Part shown: positions 1-9,865 of the stretch, in pieces
How positions within the stretch are numbered: position 1 is the stretch's first letter
Layout: every line of letters begins with the position of its first letter
NCBI RefSeq assembly: GCF_900476395.1
Contig: NZ_UIHB01000006.1
Coordinates: 359,350-423,349, forward strand
DNA from: Xanthomonas euroxanthea
GTDB lineage: Bacteria > Pseudomonadota > Gammaproteobacteria > Xanthomonadales > Xanthomonadaceae
Reading direction: 5' to 3'
Length of the DNA: 64,000 nucleotides
Program-made: the position numbers and the translations under genes
Notes under the pieces: generated by a model
Told to the model about the DNA's origin: nothing
The model's database searches: none
What the model saw: the letters and a program-made list of their open reading frames with translations, nothing else

Positions 1-422
1 GCGTCGGCGGCGAGCGGCAGGTGGCCAATGTGGCCGCCGGCACGCGTGCCACCGACGCGGTCAACAAGGGCCAGCTGGACAACGGCGTCGCTGCGGCCAA
101 CAGCTATACCGACAGCCGCTACAGCGCGATGGCCGACAGCTTCGAGACCTACCAGGGCGACATCGAGGACCGTCTGCGCCGGCAGAACCGTCGCCTGGAC
201 CGGCAGGGTGCGATGAGCTCGGCGATGTTGAACATGGCCGCCAGCGTCGGTGGCATCGCCACGCAGAACCGCGTCGGTGCCGGCGTCGGTTTCCAGAACG
301 GCGAATCGGCGTTGTCGGTGGGCTACCAGCGTGCGATCAGCCCGCGCGCCACGCTGACGGTGGGCGGCGCACTCAGCGGTGACGACAGTTCGATCGGTGT
401 GGGTGCCGGCTTCGGCTGGTAA
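1..422 (+). CDS. Trimeric autotransporter adhesin (YadA/XadA type), 3' end only
   Basis: The gene enters from the left edge; the open frame runs from position 3 to a TAA at 420-422. The visible protein has a YadA-type neck (RQVANVAAGTRATDAVNKGQ), a short stalk with coiled-coil potential, and a C-terminal membrane anchor of about 70 residues that ends in the aromatic FGW expected of an outer-membrane beta-barrel. Proteins of this family are secreted by the type V(c) route: three subunits form one 12-strand barrel and carry a surface adhesin head. The position just before a secreted protease and xpsE matches the XadA locus known from Xanthomonas, so XadA is the likely identity, but the head domain lies outside the window. 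The family call is secure; the exact paralogue is inferred. Confidence 0.9.
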   Translation, partial: VGGERQVANVAAGTRATDAVNKGQLDNGVAAANSYTDSRYSAMADSFETYQGDIEDRLRRQNRRLDRQGAMSSAMLNMAASVGGIATQNRVGAGVGFQNGESALSVGYQRAISPRATLTVGGALSGDDSSIGVGAGFGW

Positions 423-645
423 CCCGCTGGGTGCATGACACGCGCCGGCGCCGGTGTGCGCCGCCGCGCCAGAGCAAGGCCCGAGGGGGCGGGCAAGGAC
501 CGTGGCTGGGCCGGCCAACGGATTCGATGGAGTGATGGCCTTACCAGGAGTGGCTGATCAAACGCAGCGAGCTGCACCGCAGTTGCGCAGCAGTTTCGAA
601 AGCCGCTCCCAGCTGATCGACGAAAAACACGAAGAGGACTTCACC

Positions 646-2529
646 GTGATCGACAAGAATTTCCGTCTCTCCCCGCTGACCGGCGCCATCTTGATGATGG
701 CGCTCGGTGCATCGGGCACGCTCGCTGCTGCCCCGCAACTGCTGGTCAAGGAACCGACCCAGGCAGCATCGGCCGGCGCTGCGTTCAGTAGCCGCCTGAT
801 CGTGCGCTACAAGGACAACACCGCCGCCGCGACCGATCGCGCCAGCAAGCTGAGCGCGGTGCAGGCCGCCGTCGGCCGTGTCGGTGCGAGCACTGGCGCA
901 CGCAGCAGCGCAGCCGCCGCCAAGGCGACGTATGTGCGCAAGCTCGGCATCGGCTCGGACCTGATCAAGCTGTCCAGCACGCTGACCACCGCACAGGTGG
1001 ACAAGGTCGTGGTCGAGCTCAAGAACGACCCGTCCGTGGCCGACGTGCAGATCGATCGCATGCTGCGCCCGGTCGAGATCAAGAAGAGCGTCGCCACCAC
1101 CGACGTGACCCCGCAGCTGGTACCCAATGACCCGCTGTACGCGCAGTACCAGTGGCATCTGAGCAACCCCAACGGCGGCATCAATGCGCCGGCCGCATGG
1201 GATCTGTCGCAGGGCGCCGGCGTGGTGGTGGCGGTGCTGGATACCGGCATCCTGCCGGGCCATCCGGACTTTGCCGGCAACCTGCTACAGGGTTACGACT
1301 TCATTACCGATGCCGAAGTCTCGCGTCGTCCCACCGATGCCCGGGTACCGGGCGCGCTGGATTACGGCGACTGGGAAGAGGCCGACAACGTCTGCTATGA
1401 CGGCTCGGTGGCACAGGAAAGCTCCTGGCACGGCACCCATGTCTCGGGCACCGTGGCCGAAGCGACCAATAACGGCGTCGGCATGGCCGGCGTGGCGCCG
1501 AAGGCGACCATCCTGCCGGTGCGCGTGCTCGGCCGTTGCGGTGGCTACACCTCCGACATCGCCGATGCGATCGTCTGGGCCTCCGGCGGTACGGTTGCTG
1601 GCGTGCCCGCCAACACCAACCCGGCCGAGGTGATCAACATGAGCCTGGGCGGCGGCGAGCCGTGCGATTCGGCCACCCAGCTGGCAATCAACGGCGCCGT
1701 CTCGCGCGGCACCACCGTGGTGGTGGCGGCCGGCAACAGCGGCGAAGACGCGGCCAACCATTCGCCGGCCAGCTGCAACAACACCATCACCGTGGGTGCC
1801 ACGCGTATCACCGGCGGCATCACCTACTACTCCAACTACGGCAGCAAGGTGGACCTGTCCGGTCCGGGCGGCGGTGGCAGCGTGGACGGCAATCCGGGCG
1901 GCTACATCTGGCAGGCCGGCTATACCGGTGCGACCACGCCGACCTCGGGCACCTATACCTATATGGGACTAGGCGGCACCTCGATGGCATCGCCGCACGT
2001 GGCCGGTGTCGTCGCCCTGGTGCAGAGCGCGGCGATCGGCCTGGGCGATGGCCCGCTGACTCCGGCCGCAGTGGAAGCCCTGCTCAAGCAGACCAGCCGC
2101 CGCTTCCCGGTGACGCCGCCGGCCAGCACCCCGATCGGCAGCGGCATCGTCGATGCCAAGGCCGCGCTGGAAGCGGTGCTGGTGGAGCCCTGCGATCCGG
2201 CCACCGAAAGCTGCGCGCCGACCGCCATTGCCTTGACCAACAAGGCCCCGCTGACCGGCCTGAGTGGTCCCGCCGGCAGCGCCACGCTGTACAGCTTCGA
2301 AGCCAAGGCCGGGGCCGTGCTCAGCTTCATGACCTACGGCGGCACCGGCGATGTGTCGGTGTACGTCAGCCATGAAGCCGAACCCAGCGCGACCAGTTAC
2401 GACGCCAAGTCGACCCGCCCGGGCAACAGCGAAACCGTGCGTTTCACTGCTCCCAAGGCAGGCACCTACTACATCAAGCTGGTGGGCGCTGGCGACTACG
2501 CGAAGCTGACGCTCGTTGCACGACAGTAA
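646..2529 (+). CDS. Secreted subtilisin-like serine protease (S8) with C-terminal PPC domain
   Basis: This is an extracellular endopeptidase. The catalytic triad is visible (numbering from the GTG): Asp199 in VVVAVLDTG, His262 in WHGTHVSG and Ser446 in GGTSMASPHVAG, with the oxyanion Asn in VVAAGNSG. Residues 1-30 are a signal peptide ending in TLAAA, about 30-130 an inhibitor-like propeptide, about 165-530 the catalytic domain, and the last ~95 residues a beta-rich PPC domain typical of type II-secreted proteases. The frame is open upstream to 454, but GTG 646 is preferred because GAAGAGGA lies 8 bases before it and the signal peptide starts there. It lies next to the Xps genes that probably export it. 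A strong terminator follows. 627 residues. Confidence 0.92.
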   Translation: MIDKNFRLSPLTGAILMMALGASGTLAAAPQLLVKEPTQAASAGAAFSSRLIVRYKDNTAAATDRASKLSAVQAAVGRVGASTGARSSAAAAKATYVRKLGIGSDLIKLSSTLTTAQVDKVVVELKNDPSVADVQIDRMLRPVEIKKSVATTDVTPQLVPNDPLYAQYQWHLSNPNGGINAPAAWDLSQGAGVVVAVLDTGILPGHPDFAGNLLQGYDFITDAEVSRRPTDARVPGALDYGDWEEADNVCYDGSVAQESSWHGTHVSGTVAEATNNGVGMAGVAPKATILPVRVLGRCGGYTSDIADAIVWASGGTVAGVPANTNPAEVINMSLGGGEPCDSATQLAINGAVSRGTTVVVAAGNSGEDAANHSPASCNNTITVGATRITGGITYYSNYGSKVDLSGPGGGGSVDGNPGGYIWQAGYTGATTPTSGTYTYMGLGGTSMASPHVAGVVALVQSAAIGLGDGPLTPAAVEALLKQTSRRFPVTPPASTPIGSGIVDAKAALEAVLVEPCDPATESCAPTAIALTNKAPLTGLSGPAGSATLYSFEAKAGAVLSFMTYGGTGDVSVYVSHEAEPSATSYDAKSTRPGNSETVRFTAPKAGTYYIKLVGAGDYAKLTLVARQ

Positions 2530-2547
2530 GTACGCAGATAGTGTGAC

Positions 2548-2583
2548 CGATGCCCCCGGCCAATCACCGGGGGCATCGTTTTT
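2548..2583 (+). terminator. Rho-independent terminator after the S8 protease
   Basis: A perfect 12-bp stem (CGATGCCCCCGG / CCGGGGGCATCG) with a 7-base loop is followed directly by five T residues. It separates the protease transcript from xpsE. Confidence 0.9.
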
Positions 2584-2646
2584 CAGGGCGATTCAGATGC
2601 GTGCGGTTGATCGTCGCGGCAAACTGCTACAGTCGGCGCCGGACCA

Positions 2647-4386
2647 GTGGAGACGAGTGTGAACGCGGTTGCCGTCGATCCAATTGAGCATCGCAGTGCG
2701 GAGACGCGCATCGTCGAGGCGCTGCTTGAACGCCGTCGCCTGAAAGACACCGATCTGCTGCGCGCGCGCCAGTTGCAGACCGAATCCGGCATGGGCCTGC
2801 TGGCCTTGCTCGGCCGTCTGGGCCTGGTATCCGAACGCGATCATGCCGAGACCTGCGCCGATGTGCTGGGTCTGCCGCTGGTGGATGCCCGCCAGCTCGG
2901 CGATACCCCGCCGGAGATGCTGCCGGAAGTGCAGGGGCTGTCGCTACGCTTCCTCAAGCAATTCCATCTGTGCCCGGTCGGCGAACGCGATGGCCGGCTG
3001 GAGCTGTGGATCGCCGATCCCTACGACGATTACGCGATCGACGCGGTGCGGCTTGCCACCGGCTGTGCGCTGTTCCTGCAGGTTGGCCTGCGCTCGGAAA
3101 TCGACGATCTGATCGAGCGCTGGTACGGCCAGGGCCGCAGCGCGATGGGCACCATCGTGGAAACCGCCGATGGCGATGCCAACAGTAGCGACGATATCGA
3201 AGCGCTGCGCGACCTGGCGTCCGAGGCGCCGGTGATTCGCCTGGTGAACCTGGTGATCCAGCACGCGGTGGAGCTGCGCGCCTCGGACATCCATATCGAA
3301 CCGTTCGAAAGCCGGCTCAAGGTGCGTTACCGCGTGGACGGCGTGCTGGTGGAAGGCGAAAGCCCGCCGGCCAAGCTCACCGCCGCGGTCATCAGCCGCA
3401 TCAAGATCATGGCCAAGCTCAACATCGCCGAACGCCGGCTGCCGCAGGACGGCCGCATCATGCTGCGCGTGCAGGGCAAGGAGCTGGACCTGCGTGTCAG
3501 CACCGTGCCCACCGCGCACGGCGAGAGCGTGGTGATGCGTCTGCTCGATCGCGAGACGGTGGTGTTCGACTTCTACAAGCTCGGCTTCACCGAAGAGTTT
3601 CTGCCGCAGTTCCGCAAGGTGCTGGAGCAACCGCACGGCATCATGCTGGTGACCGGCCCGACCGGCTCGGGCAAGACCACCACGCTGTACACCGCATTGA
3701 GCCAGCTCAATACCTCCGACGTGAAGATCATCACCGTCGAAGACCCGGTGGAATACCAGATCGAAGGCATCAACCAGATCCAGGCCAAACCGCAGATCGG
3801 GCTGGATTTCGCCAACGCGCTGCGCAGCATCGTGCGCCAGGATCCGGACATCATCATGATCGGCGAAATGCGCGATCTGGAAACCGCACGCATCGCGATC
3901 CAGTCCGCGCTCACCGGCCATCTGGTGCTGTCCACGCTGCACACCAACAATGCGGCCGGCGGCATCACCCGCCTGCTCGACATGGGCGTGGAGGATTATC
4001 TGCTCACCTCCACCATCAACGGCATCCTGGCGCAGCGGCTGGTGCGCAAACTCGACCTGGCCAACGCCGAGCGCTATCCGGCATCGCCGGAAGAAGTCGA
4101 ACGCTTCAACCTGCGCCGGCTGCAGCCGGACGGAGAGATCTACCTGTATCGCCCGCGCGCCTCTGCCGCCGCGCCGACCGGTTACCTCGGCCGCACCACC
4201 ATCGTCGAATTCCTGGTCATGAACGACGAATTGCGGCGCGCGGTGATGCGTCGCGCCGGCATGGGCGAGATCGAGCAACTGGCCCGCAAGGCCGGCATGC
4301 GCACCATGTACGAAGACGGCCTGTCCAAGGCCTTGCGCGGCGAAACCACCATCGAAGAAGTGCTGCGCGTGACGGAGGATGCGTGA
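2647..4386 (+). CDS. xpsE: Type II secretion ATPase XpsE (GspE)
   Basis: Cytoplasmic hexameric ATPase that powers the Xps type II secretion system and is recruited to the membrane by XpsL. An N-terminal GspE_N/MshEN domain (about residues 40-190) is followed by the PilT-like ATPase core. The Walker A GPTGSGKTTT starts at about residue 337, an Asp box is IITVEDPVEYQ, a Walker B region is DPDIIMIGEMRD, and a His box is LSTLHTNNAAGG. The tetracysteine zinc motif usual in the GspE C-terminal region is absent: there is no cysteine between the His box and the C-terminus. The start is GTG 2647; GTG 2659 is an alternative. It is the first gene of the xps operon, about 120 bases after a terminator, so a promoter probably lies in 2584-2646. 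Confidence 0.95.
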   Translation: METSVNAVAVDPIEHRSAETRIVEALLERRRLKDTDLLRARQLQTESGMGLLALLGRLGLVSERDHAETCADVLGLPLVDARQLGDTPPEMLPEVQGLSLRFLKQFHLCPVGERDGRLELWIADPYDDYAIDAVRLATGCALFLQVGLRSEIDDLIERWYGQGRSAMGTIVETADGDANSSDDIEALRDLASEAPVIRLVNLVIQHAVELRASDIHIEPFESRLKVRYRVDGVLVEGESPPAKLTAAVISRIKIMAKLNIAERRLPQDGRIMLRVQGKELDLRVSTVPTAHGESVVMRLLDRETVVFDFYKLGFTEEFLPQFRKVLEQPHGIMLVTGPTGSGKTTTLYTALSQLNTSDVKIITVEDPVEYQIEGINQIQAKPQIGLDFANALRSIVRQDPDIIMIGEMRDLETARIAIQSALTGHLVLSTLHTNNAAGGITRLLDMGVEDYLLTSTINGILAQRLVRKLDLANAERYPASPEEVERFNLRRLQPDGEIYLYRPRASAAAPTGYLGRTTIVEFLVMNDELRRAVMRRAGMGEIEQLARKAGMRTMYEDGLSKALRGETTIEEVLRVTEDA

Positions 4387-4519
4387 GAGTCAAGGGAGCC
4401 ACAACGAGCATCGGATGCTCAGGATCGGAAGATAACCAAAGCAGCGTCCTGGCACTGCGGTGCGCGCACGCGCAGATGCGCGCAGTCGCGCCAGCACAGC
4501 GCAGCACCGTGCGTTGCCC

Positions 4520-4548
4520 GATTCCCGATTCCCGATTCCCCACTCCCG
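4520..4548 (+). repeat. Short heptamer array before xpsF
   Basis: Four consecutive 7-base units (ATTCCCG, ATTCCCG, ATTCCCC, ACTCCCG) lie in the 175-base gap between xpsE and xpsF, 14 bases before the xpsF ATG. The same heptamer family recurs near def, nrdR, thiL and the S15-like hydrolase gene. Confidence 0.85.
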
Positions 4549-4561
4549 GCCTTCCAGCCTG

Positions 4562-5779
4562 ATGCCCCTGTACCGCTACAAGGCGCTCGACGCCCACGGC
4601 GAAATGCTCGATGGCCAGATGGAAGCGGCCAGCGACGCCGACGTTGCGCTGCGCCTGCAGGAGCAGGGCCACCTGCCGGTGGAAACACGCCTGGCCACCG
4701 GCGAAAACGATTCGCCGTCGCTGCGCATGCTGTTGCGCAAGAAGCCGTTCGACAACGCCGCGCTGGTGCAGTTCACCCAGCAGTTGTCCACGCTGATCGG
4801 TGCCGGCCAGCCGTTGGATCGCGCGTTGTCGATCCTGATGGATCTGCCCGAAGACGACAAAAGCCGGCGCGTGATCGGCGATGTGCGCGACACCGTGCGT
4901 GGCGGCGCGCCGCTGTCCTCGGCGCTGGAACGCCAGCACGGGCTGTTTTCCAAGCTCTACATCAACATGGTGCGCGCCGGCGAAGCCGGCGGCAGCATGC
5001 AGGACACGCTGCAACGCCTGGCCGACTACCTGGAGCGCAGCCGCGCGCTGCGCGGCAAGGTGATCAACGCGTTGATCTATCCGGCGATCCTGCTGGCGGT
5101 GGTCGGCTGCGCGCTGCTGTTCCTGCTCGGCTATGTGGTGCCGCAGTTCGCGCAGATGTACGAAAGCCTGGATGTGGCCTTGCCGTGGTTCACCCAGGCG
5201 GTGTTGAGCGTGGGCCTGTTGGTGCGCGACTGGTGGGTGGTGTTGATCGTGGTGCCGGGCGTACTGGGGCTGTGGCTGGATCGCAAACGCCGCAATGCCG
5301 CCTTCCGTGCCGCGCTGGACGAATGGTTGCTGCGGCAGAAAGTGGTGGGCAGCCTGATCGCGCGCCTGGAAACCGCACGGCTGACGCGGACCCTGGGCAC
5401 CTTGTTGCGCAACGGCGTGCCGCTGCTGGCAGCGATCGGCATTGCGCGCAACGTGATGTCCAACCTGGCATTGGTCGAGGATGTCGATGCCGCCGCCGAC
5501 GACGTCAAGAACGGCCATGGCCTGGCGATGGCGCTGGCACGCGGCAAGCGCTTCCCGCGGCTGGCCCTGCAGATGATCCAGGTCGGCGAAGAATCGGGCG
5601 CGCTGGACACGATGCTGCTCAAGACCGCCGACACCTTCGAGCTGGAAACCGCGCAGGCCATCGACCGCGCGCTGGCCGCGCTGGTGCCGCTGATCACGCT
5701 GGTGCTGGCCTCGGTGGTGGGGCTTGTCATCATCTCGGTGCTGGTACCGCTGTATGACCTGACCAATGCCATCGGATAA
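4562..5779 (+). CDS. xpsF: Type II secretion inner-membrane platform protein XpsF (GspF)
   Basis: Polytopic inner-membrane protein of the secretion platform that contacts XpsE and XpsL and helps assemble the pseudopilus. At 405 residues it has the usual GspF size and begins with the characteristic MPLYRYKALDAHG. Two homologous T2SSF domains (about residues 70-190 and 270-395) are separated by membrane segments around residues 175-205 and 220-240, and a last helix lies at the C-terminus (SVVGLVIISVLVPLYDL). No Shine-Dalgarno sequence is visible before ATG 4562; the upstream space is occupied by heptamer repeats. It lies in the xps operon, 175 bases after xpsE. Confidence 0.95.
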   Translation: MPLYRYKALDAHGEMLDGQMEAASDADVALRLQEQGHLPVETRLATGENDSPSLRMLLRKKPFDNAALVQFTQQLSTLIGAGQPLDRALSILMDLPEDDKSRRVIGDVRDTVRGGAPLSSALERQHGLFSKLYINMVRAGEAGGSMQDTLQRLADYLERSRALRGKVINALIYPAILLAVVGCALLFLLGYVVPQFAQMYESLDVALPWFTQAVLSVGLLVRDWWVVLIVVPGVLGLWLDRKRRNAAFRAALDEWLLRQKVVGSLIARLETARLTRTLGTLLRNGVPLLAAIGIARNVMSNLALVEDVDAAADDVKNGHGLAMALARGKRFPRLALQMIQVGEESGALDTMLLKTADTFELETAQAIDRALAALVPLITLVLASVVGLVIISVLVPLYDLTNAIG

Positions 5780-5902
5780 CGTGGCGGTGGATTCACAACA
5801 ACGTTCCGGCGACCGCGCGACACCCATGCGGGAACCATTGCAATGGCCGCTGTGTCATCTTCTGGCGGCAGCATCTTTCATCGACGTGCAAGGAAATCGT
5901 TC

Positions 5903-6334
5903 ATGATCAAGCGCTCCATCACCCGTAGCCCATCGCGTGCAGGCCAGGCCGGCATGAGCCTGCTGGAAATCATCATCGTCATCGTCCTGATCGGCGCGGT
6001 GCTGACCCTGGTCGGCAGCCGTGTGCTCGGTGGTGCCGATCGCGGCAAGGCCAATCTGGCCAAGTCGCAGATCCAGACCCTGGCCGGCAAGATCGAGAAT
6101 TTCCAGCTCGACACCGGCAAGTTGCCGAGCAAGCTCGATGACCTGGTCACCCAGCCCGGCGGCAGCAGCGGCTGGCTTGGCCCGTACGCCAAGCCGGCTG
6201 AACTCAACGACCCGTGGGGCCACACCATCGAATACCGCGCGCCCGGCGATGGCCAGCCGTTCGATCTGATCAGCCTGGGCAAGGACGGCCGCCCCGGTGG
6301 CAGCAGTTACGACGCGGACATCAAGTACCAATAA
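5903..6334 (+). CDS. xpsG: Major pseudopilin XpsG (GspG)
   Basis: Major subunit of the type II secretion pseudopilus. The prepilin peptidase site is AGQAG|MSLLEIIIV, with Glu at position +5 of the mature protein, followed by a hydrophobic helix. The C-terminal globular region carries the GspG signature (DPWGHTIEYRAPG and a Ca-binding-type loop around DLISLGKDG). ATG 5903 is chosen over an upstream in-frame ATG at 5843 because AAGGAAA lies about 6 bases before it and the resulting 22-residue leader is normal for GspG. 143 residues. A separate prepilin peptidase gene is not in this window. Confidence 0.94.
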   Translation: MIKRSITRSPSRAGQAGMSLLEIIIVIVLIGAVLTLVGSRVLGGADRGKANLAKSQIQTLAGKIENFQLDTGKLPSKLDDLVTQPGGSSGWLGPYAKPAELNDPWGHTIEYRAPGDGQPFDLISLGKDGRPGGSSYDADIKYQ

Positions 6335-6344
6335 GCCGCTCGCC

Positions 6345-6854
6345 ATGCGCGTTGCGTGTCAGCCGTTGCGTCATCCGCATGGAGTGGTCGGCCCTGGTCG
6401 TCCCCGCACGCGTGGCAGTTCGTTGCTGGAGATGCTGCTGGTCATCGCCCTGATCGCGATGGCCGGTGTGCTGGCTGCCGCAGCGCTCAACGGCGGGATC
6501 GACGGCATGCGCCTGCGCACCGCCGGCAAGGCGATCGCCTCGCAGCTGCGCTATACGCGCACGCAGGCGATCGCCACCGGCACGCCGCAGCGCTTTCTGA
6601 TCGACCCGCAGCAGCGCCGCTGGGAAGCACCCGGCGGCCACCACGGCGATCTGCCGGCGTCGCTGGAGGTGCGTTTCACCGGTGCGCGGCAGGTGCAGTC
6701 GCGGCAGGATCAGGGCGCCATCCAGTTCTTCCCCGATGGCGCCTCCACCGGCGGGCGCATCGATCTGCGCGTCAAGGACGCGACCTGGCGCGTGGACGTG
6801 GGCTGGATCACCGGCGAAGTGCGTTCCGGGCAGTTGCGGACGCCGGCGCCATGA
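6345..6854 (+). CDS. xpsH: Minor pseudopilin XpsH (GspH)
   Basis: Minor pseudopilin that links the major pseudopilus to the XpsI-J-K tip. A long, basic leader is followed by the cleavage site RTRG|SSLLEML (Glu +5 present) and a hydrophobic helix; the rest is a GspH-like beta domain. At 169 residues it matches the size expected for XpsH. ATG 6345 lies 10 bases after the xpsG stop. The stop codon overlaps the xpsI start as ATGA, which implies coupled translation. Confidence 0.92.
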   Translation: MRVACQPLRHPHGVVGPGRPRTRGSSLLEMLLVIALIAMAGVLAAAALNGGIDGMRLRTAGKAIASQLRYTRTQAIATGTPQRFLIDPQQRRWEAPGGHHGDLPASLEVRFTGARQVQSRQDQGAIQFFPDGASTGGRIDLRVKDATWRVDVGWITGEVRSGQLRTPAP

Positions 6855-7267
6855 AGCGCCAGCGCGGTTACACCCTGATCGAGGTGATCGTCGCCTTTGC
6901 GTTACTGGCGCTGGCATTGAGCCTGTTGCTGGGATCGCTGTCCGGTGCCGCGCGTCAGGTGCGTGCGGCCGACGAGAGCACGCGCGCCACCTTGCATGCG
7001 CAATCGTTGCTGGCGGCGCAGGGCATGGACAAACCGCTGGTGCCCGAGCAGCAGCAAGGCACGTTCGAGGACGGGCATTTCCGCTGGTCGATGGATGTGC
7101 GCCCGTACGCCGAGCCGCGGCGCAATCCGCAGGCGCCGGTATCCCCCGGCGCACACACGCTGCTGCAGCTGACCCTGGTGGTGCGCTGGGGCGAGCAACC
7201 CAACCAGGTGTTGCAGTGGCGCACCTTGCGGCTGGTCGCGGCGGCGCAACCGGGCAGCGCGCCATGA
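6851..7267 (+). CDS. xpsI: Minor pseudopilin XpsI (GspI)
   Basis: Minor pseudopilin of the tip complex. A very short leader (MKRQRG) precedes the processing site G|YTLIEVIVAF with the conserved Glu +5 and the N-terminal hydrophobic helix. The protein is 138 residues, normal for GspI. Its ATG overlaps the xpsH stop (ATGA) and its own stop overlaps the xpsJ start in the same way, so the minor pseudopilins are likely made by coupled translation. Confidence 0.92.
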   Translation: MKRQRGYTLIEVIVAFALLALALSLLLGSLSGAARQVRAADESTRATLHAQSLLAAQGMDKPLVPEQQQGTFEDGHFRWSMDVRPYAEPRRNPQAPVSPGAHTLLQLTLVVRWGEQPNQVLQWRTLRLVAAAQPGSAP

Positions 7268-7899
7268 GTCGGCCGCGTAGTGCCGGGTTCACCTTGATCG
7301 AAGTGTTGCTGGCGACGATGTTGCTGGTGGGCGGGCTGGCATTGGCGTTTGCCACCTTGCGCTCGGCCAGCGCGGTGAGCCAGCGCGGCGAGGCGATCGC
7401 CCAGCGCAGCGAGCGCGTGCGTGCGGTGGAGGAATTCCTGCGCCGGCGGCTGGCGGCGGCACTGCCGATCGCGATGGGCATCGACCCGCAGAGTCAGCAG
7501 CCGATGCTGTTCATCGGCGAGGCGCAGCGCATGCGGTTTGCCGCCGATGTGCCGGATTACCTGGGCCGCGGCGGGCCGTATCTGCACGATCTGTCGGTGG
7601 CCGGCGATGGCGAGCAGCGCACCCTGCGGATCGCATTGACCATGCTGCAATCGGGCAAGCCGATCGAGGAGGGCACCACGCTGCCGCCGGAAACACTTGC
7701 CGACGACGTGCAGCAGGTGAGCTTCCGGTATCGCGGCATGGATCCGCAGAGCGGACGCCTCAGCGCGTGGTTGCCGCAGTGGGAATGGCACGACCGTCTG
7801 CCGTTGCTGGTGCGCATCGAGATCCGTAGTGGCGGTGCCGCCTGGCCGCCAATGGTGGTGGCCCTGCCGCAATCCAGCAACCCGGGAGCGGGGCAATGA
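7264..7899 (+). CDS. xpsJ: Minor pseudopilin XpsJ (GspJ)
   Basis: Minor pseudopilin of the XpsI-J-K tip. The leader MSRPRSAG precedes the cleavage site [11 protein letters not shown]; Glu +5 and the hydrophobic helix are present. The C-terminal ~170 residues form a GspJ-type beta domain (segments [13 protein letters not shown] and LLVRIEIRS). 211 residues; ATGA overlaps with both neighbours. Confidence 0.92.
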   Translation: MSRPRSAGFTLIEVLLATMLLVGGLALAFATLRSASAVSQRGEAIAQRSERVRAVEEFLRRRLAAALPIAMGIDPQSQQPMLFIGEAQRMRFAADVPDYLGRGGPYLHDLSVAGDGEQRTLRIALTMLQSGKPIEEGTTLPPETLADDVQQVSFRYRGMDPQSGRLSAWLPQWEWHDRLPLLVRIEIRSGGAAWPPMVVALPQSSNPGAGQ

Positions 7900-8747
7900 G
7901 CGCGATGCGCGGCGCCGCCTTGGTGCTGGTGTTGTGGCTGATTGCGCTGCTCACCGCGATGATCGGCGCATTCGCGCTGACCGCGCGGGTGGAAGCGCTG
8001 CAGGGCAGCATGCTGCGCAATGGCGCGCAGGCGCAGGAATACGCGCGCTCCGGACTGGAATACGCATTGTCCCGCCTGCAGAGCACCGACACCCAGGCAC
8101 GCTGGCTTGCAGACGGCCGGCGCTATCGTTGGCAGATGGACGACGCCACGGTGGAGATCCGCATCACCGACGAAAGCGGCAAGGTGGACTTGAACATGGC
8201 CGAGCCCGCGCTGCTGGCCGGCCTGGTGCGCGCGGTCGGTGCCGAACAGGGCCGCGATACGCGCATTGCCGGCGCCATCGTCGACTGGCGCGACGGCGAC
8301 TCGCTGAGCCAGCCCGGCGGTGGCGCGGAAGATCGCGATTACGCCGATGCCGGGTTGCCGTACGGTGCCAAGGATGGCCCGTTCGAAACGCTGGGCGAGT
8401 TGCGCCTGGTGCTGGGCATGGATGGCGAGCTGTATCGCAAGCTGTTGCCCAACCTCACCCTGTACAGCGGCCGCTCGCGTCCCGAGGCGCGCTTTGCGCC
8501 CGGGCCGGTGCTGACCGCGATGGGCCTGGATGCGCGGCAACTGCTGGCCCAGCGTGACGCGCCGCCGGGTTTGCCGGGCAGCGAGGCGACGGTCGGTGGG
8601 TCGGACACTTATAGTATCGAGAGCCGGGCGCGACTGAGTCAGGGACGCGAGGCCGTGTTGCGGGCAGTCGTCTCCACCAGTGCGTCCGCATTACCTGGGT
8701 CGGCGTATACCGTGTTGCGTTGGGAAGAGGGAGCAGCAGTGCAATGA
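7896..8747 (+). CDS. xpsK: Pseudopilus tip protein XpsK (GspK)
   Basis: The large minor pseudopilin at the pseudopilus tip. The cleavage site is [15 protein letters not shown]: a hydrophobic residue replaces the +5 Glu, which is characteristic of GspK and lets it cap the filament. The segment [20 protein letters not shown] is the helix-hairpin-helix-like region found in GspK. 283 residues. ATG 7896 overlaps the xpsJ stop; the stop overlaps the xpsL start. Confidence 0.93.
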   Translation: MSAMRGAALVLVLWLIALLTAMIGAFALTARVEALQGSMLRNGAQAQEYARSGLEYALSRLQSTDTQARWLADGRRYRWQMDDATVEIRITDESGKVDLNMAEPALLAGLVRAVGAEQGRDTRIAGAIVDWRDGDSLSQPGGGAEDRDYADAGLPYGAKDGPFETLGELRLVLGMDGELYRKLLPNLTLYSGRSRPEARFAPGPVLTAMGLDARQLLAQRDAPPGLPGSEATVGGSDTYSIESRARLSQGREAVLRAVVSTSASALPGSAYTVLRWEEGAAVQ

Positions 8748-9865
8748 CCGCATGGCGGGATACCTTGGGTCGTATCGGCGTACGCGCCATGCCGGGCGCC
8801 GGAGGCTTCTGGCGTTGGTGGCAGCAATCGCTGCTGGCCTGGCTGCCGCAGCGCTGGCAATGGCAGTTGGGCCTGTCGCCGTCGCGGCTGCTGTTGCAGC
8901 CCGATGGGCAGGCGTTGCAGTTGCTGCGTCAGCGCGACCACAGCAGCGAGGCCATCGCCAGCCTGCCATGGCCGGTGCAGCCGCAGGAGGTCAATGCCTT
9001 GCTGCCCACCGCGCTGGAGGGCCTGCCGCGGCATTGGCTGCTGCCGGCCGCGCATGCCTTGCGTCGCCCGTTGCGCCTGCCTGCTGCGGCAGCCGCGCGC
9101 CTGCAGGACGTGGCGCGCTTCGAGATCGACCGGCAAACCCCGTTCACCGCCGACCAGGTGTACTTCGATGCGCGCGTGCTGGACGTACGCGAAGACGGCC
9201 AGCTCGATGCCGAACTGGTGGTGGTGCCGCGACGCATGATCGATGGCCCCGACGGCGTGCCCGACGCATGGACCAGCGCCTTGTCCGGCATCGATGTCGC
9301 CGACGCGCAGGGCCTGCCCTTGGGTGTAAACCTGCTGCCACCGGCGCGCCGGCTGCGGCGCAGCGACCCGATGCAGCGCTGGAACCTGTTGCTCGCGGCC
9401 GCCGCACTGGTGTTGCTGGCCGTGGCCGGCTGGCTGCTGCTGGACAACCGCCGCCAGGCCGCCGACGACCTGCGTGCCAAGGTGCAGGCCAACGCCGCGC
9501 GTGCGCGCCAGGTCGCCGCCGAACGCCAGCAATTGCTGGATCTGGTCGAAGGTGCAAATTTCTTCCAGCAGCAGCGCGCCACCCGCCCGACCTCGGTGGA
9601 AATCTGGGACGAGCTGAGCCGGCGCCTGCCCGGTGGCACCTATCTGGAAAAATTCTCGGTGGAAGGCGGGCAATTGCAGTTGATCGGGTTGAGCAACGAA
9701 GCCTCCTCGCTGGTGCGGCGTCTGGAAGGCTCGCCGCTGTGGCGCACGCCCTCGCTGACCGGCGTGCTGCAGAGCGATGCCGGTCGCAACGTCGACCGCT
9801 TCACCATCACCGCCGAACTGGCCGGCCCCGATGCCAAGGAGGCGGCCGATGCCACGCAGCGTTAA
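8744..9865 (+). CDS. xpsL: Type II secretion assembly protein XpsL (GspL)
   Basis: Bitopic inner-membrane protein that anchors XpsE on its cytoplasmic side and XpsM/XpsN on the periplasmic side. The N-terminal ~200 residues form an actin-like cytoplasmic domain. A single transmembrane segment ([20 protein letters not shown]) lies at about residues 213-233, and a periplasmic coiled stretch leads to a ferredoxin-like C-terminal domain. 373 residues. ATG 8744 overlaps the xpsK stop (ATGA). Confidence 0.92.
   Translation: MTAWRDTLGRIGVRAMPGAGGFWRWWQQSLLAWLPQRWQWQLGLSPSRLLLQPDGQALQLLRQRDHSSEAIASLPWPVQPQEVNALLPTALEGLPRHWLLPAAHALRRPLRLPAAAAARLQDVARFEIDRQTPFTADQVYFDARVLDVREDGQLDAELVVVPRRMIDGPDGVPDAWTSALSGIDVADAQGLPLGVNLLPPARRLRRSDPMQRWNLLLAAAALVLLAVAGWLLLDNRRQAADDLRAKVQANAARARQVAAERQQLLDLVEGANFFQQQRATRPTSVEIWDELSRRLPGGTYLEKFSVEGGQLQLIGLSNEASSLVRRLEGSPLWRTPSLTGVLQSDAGRNVDRFTITAELAGPDAKEAADATQR

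Noticed and set aside
454..645. Earlier start of the S8 protease at 454
   Set aside because: The extension would bury the signal peptide behind 64 residues and has no ribosome-binding site, whereas GTG 646 has both.
4217..5827. 536-codon minus-strand frame opposite xpsF
   Set aside because: Composition rich in His/Gln/Arg and no motif; xpsF on the other strand is certain.
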